Origin: Streptosporangium amethystogenes
GTDB taxonomy: Bacteria > Actinomycetota > Actinomycetes > Streptosporangiales > Streptosporangiaceae
Direction of reading: 5' to 3'
Assembly: GCF_000721075.1 (NCBI RefSeq)
Contig: NZ_JOEQ01000030.1
Span: 1 to 64,000, forward strand
DNA length: 64,000 nucleotides
Under the pieces are notes generated by a model, which saw only the letters and a program-made list of their open reading frames with translations, had not been told where the DNA came from and made no database searches. The translations under genes were made by a program, and so were the position numbers. Of the stretch, positions 62,693 through 64,000 are shown piece after piece; position 1 is the stretch's first letter, and the number at the start of each line of letters is the position of its first letter.

Positions 62693-64000
62693 GTGGACGA
62701 GACGGAAGCCATTACCACCACCGGCGCCGCGGAGGGACTCGGCGTCGACGTCCTGGGACCGGTGACCGGCCGGAGGGGTCCACTCGAACTCGACCTGGGA
62801 GAGCCCAGGCAGCAGGCCGTCCTCTGCATCCTGGCGATCAACGCGGGACAGCCGGTCACCAGGGACCGGCTGATCGACGGAGTGTGGGGCGAGAGGCCGC
62901 CGAAGACGGCGGAACAGAGCGTCTACACGTACGTGTCCAGGCTGAGACGGACACTGGCCCCGGACCGGGATTCGCGGAGACCTTCGATGCCACTGGTCTC
63001 CGTCCCGGGCGGATACTCACTGCGACTCGCGCCGGAACAGGTGGACGCCCTGGTCTTCGAGCGCTGCCTTGAGCTGGCCAGGAGGTCGCACGCGAAGGAC
63101 TCCTACGAGACCGCCCTGCACTCCCTGAACAGGGCCTCGGAACTGTGGCGGGGCACGTGCCTGGGTGGGATTCCCGGCCCGTTCGCCGAGTTCGAGCGGC
63201 ACAGGTTGAACGAACTACGCCTGACCTCGCTGGAGCTGCACGCGGACCTGCTGCTCCTGCTCCGGCGCCCCCAGGAGGCCGCGGCCCGGCTGGTCCCTCT
63301 GATCCGTGAGCACCCGTTGCGCGAAAGGCTCCGCGAACTGCACATGGTCGCGCTCTACCGCTGCGGCCGGCAGGTGGAGGCGCTGAGGGTCTACCAGGAG
63401 ATCCGGCGCCTGCTGGCCGAGGAGTTCGGCATCCAGCCGCACGAGAGTCTCCGCAGGTGCCATGAGCTGATCCTGCGCGCCGACCCACTGCTCGATCTGC
63501 CCTCGGCGACGCTCCCCACGCTCCCGGAGCGGGTTCCCCCGCTCCGGGAGCCCGCACATTCGCGGCACCGCGCCGCCGCCCGGGGGAAGGTGGCTCACCA
63601 GTTGCCGCGCGACCCCACCGACTTCGTCGGACGCGCGGAGGAGCTCGTACGGCTGAGAACGCTGCTCTCACCCTGGGACGGCCGCCCGCCCCGGCACGTC
63701 GTCGCGATCACCGGGGCACCCGGATCCGGCAAGTCGACCCTGGCGCTCCGGGCCGCGCACCTGGTCCGCGACCGTTTCCCCGACGGGCAGCTGTACGTGA
63801 ACCTGCGTGGGGCGACGCCGGGCATGAGGCGGCTGGAACCGAGCGAGGTGATCAGCAGGTTCCTACGTGATCTCGGCATGTCCCAGCGCGACATTCCCGC
63901 CGACCTCGACGAGGCCGCCGCCCTGTGGCGCGGCGAACTCGACGGCCGCCAGACCCTCGTCGTGCTGGACGACGCCGCCGACCTGGCACAGATCCGCCCG
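62693..64000 (+). CDS. SARP/AfsR-family regulator with NB-ARC ATPase (cut by window end)
   Basis: The frame opens with a GTG at 62693, preceded by GGAGG, and runs open to the last base (436 codons seen). Residues ~15-110 are the SARP winged helix (NAGQPVTRDRLIDGVWGERP, QSVYTYVSRLRRTLAPD). The activation domain follows (LNRASELWRGTCLGGIPGPF, YRCGRQVEALRVYQEIRRLL). An NB-ARC nucleotide-binding domain begins with the P-loop ITGAPGSGKSTLALRAA and has the Walker B-like TLVVLDDAADLAQ. AfsR-type proteins usually continue with TPR repeats. It probably controls secondary metabolism. The start has good support; the end is outside the window. Confidence 0.88.
   Translation, partial: MDETEAITTTGAAEGLGVDVLGPVTGRRGPLELDLGEPRQQAVLCILAINAGQPVTRDRLIDGVWGERPPKTAEQSVYTYVSRLRRTLAPDRDSRRPSMPLVSVPGGYSLRLAPEQVDALVFERCLELARRSHAKDSYETALHSLNRASELWRGTCLGGIPGPFAEFERHRLNELRLTSLELHADLLLLLRRPQEAAARLVPLIREHPLRERLRELHMVALYRCGRQVEALRVYQEIRRLLAEEFGIQPHESLRRCHELILRADPLLDLPSATLPTLPERVPPLREPAHSRHRAAARGKVAHQLPRDPTDFVGRAEELVRLRTLLSPWDGRPPRHVVAITGAPGSGKSTLALRAAHLVRDRFPDGQLYVNLRGATPGMRRLEPSEVISRFLRDLGMSQRDIPADLDEAAALWRGELDGRQTLVVLDDAADLAQIRP

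Noticed and set aside
1..64000. tRNA or rRNA genes
   Set aside because: I looked for cloverleaf-like TTCGA/TTCAA arms with CCA-type ends and for rRNA-like conserved stretches in the gaps and found none that hold up.

Overview
The window is high-GC actinomycete chromosome. Intact genes show strong third-position G/C bias and frequent GTG or TTG starts, and the gene content is typical of filamentous actinobacteria: SARP regulators, an Scr1-type XRE regulator with a DUF397 partner, a SigE-family sigma factor, terpene synthases, F420 chemistry, and a GlnA2/GlnE/PanB neighbourhood. A member of the Streptosporangiaceae is my best guess. That is inference; no rRNA or tRNA gene is present to test it.

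Layout. Positions 1-5000 form a decayed, AT-richer accessory block. A broken secreted RHS/YD-repeat protein ends in a bacterial phospholipase A2-like toxin tip and is followed by a small three-helix membrane protein, the candidate immunity partner. A near-identical 65-bp inverted repeat brackets this block (42-106 and 3672-3736), and remnants of an ArsR-type regulator and a small HTH protein lie beside it. Positions 5.5-16.5 kb hold a complete divergent catabolic regulon. On the minus strand it has a sugar-type ABC importer (binding protein, ATPase, two permeases), an alpha/beta hydrolase, a PuuE/imidase-like NodB-fold hydrolase and an asparaginase-type amidase. On the plus strand it has a GntR/FCD regulator, a DUF1185 protein and two short-chain dehydrogenases. 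A shared CTTGCATG motif sits on both divergent promoters.

Positions 16.6-28.9 kb carry an NlpC/P60 hydrolase, an LLM-type flavin or F420 oxidoreductase, a SigE-family sigma factor with a membrane partner, GlnE, a class I glutamine amidotransferase, a hydrolase, an acyl-CoA desaturase and a thioesterase-like protein. Positions 29.3-42.1 kb carry GlnA2 with a GlnR-like box, an operon of terpene-synthase-like pseudoenzyme, EF-hand protein and intact terpene synthase, then two paralogous histidine kinases flanking one regulator that fuses a SARP module to a receiver and a LuxR-type HTH. A secreted TolB-like protein and NAD synthetase follow.

Positions 42.2-49.9 kb hold a lipoprotein facing a WXG100-like operon, an Scr1/DUF397 pair, and a TetR-regulated DHA2 exporter next to another MFS transporter. 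Positions 50.1-59.3 kb carry PanB, two PLP enzymes, an F420:NADPH reductase, methionine aminopeptidase, an orphan kinase-type ATPase domain and a CopC plus CopD-CtaG pair. Positions 59.4-64 kb hold an XRE/TPR regulator divergent from a secreted 58-residue pre-peptide (possible peptide signalling), about 1.1 kb of non-coding DNA, a LuxR-type regulator and the start of a SARP/NB-ARC regulator cut by the window end.

The best candidates for something undescribed are the kinase/SARP-REC-LuxR/kinase triad, the XRE/TPR-peptide pair, the terpene pseudoenzyme/EF-hand/synthase operon, the cyclic-amide-like catabolic regulon, and the inverted-repeat-bracketed RHS-PLA2 cassette.
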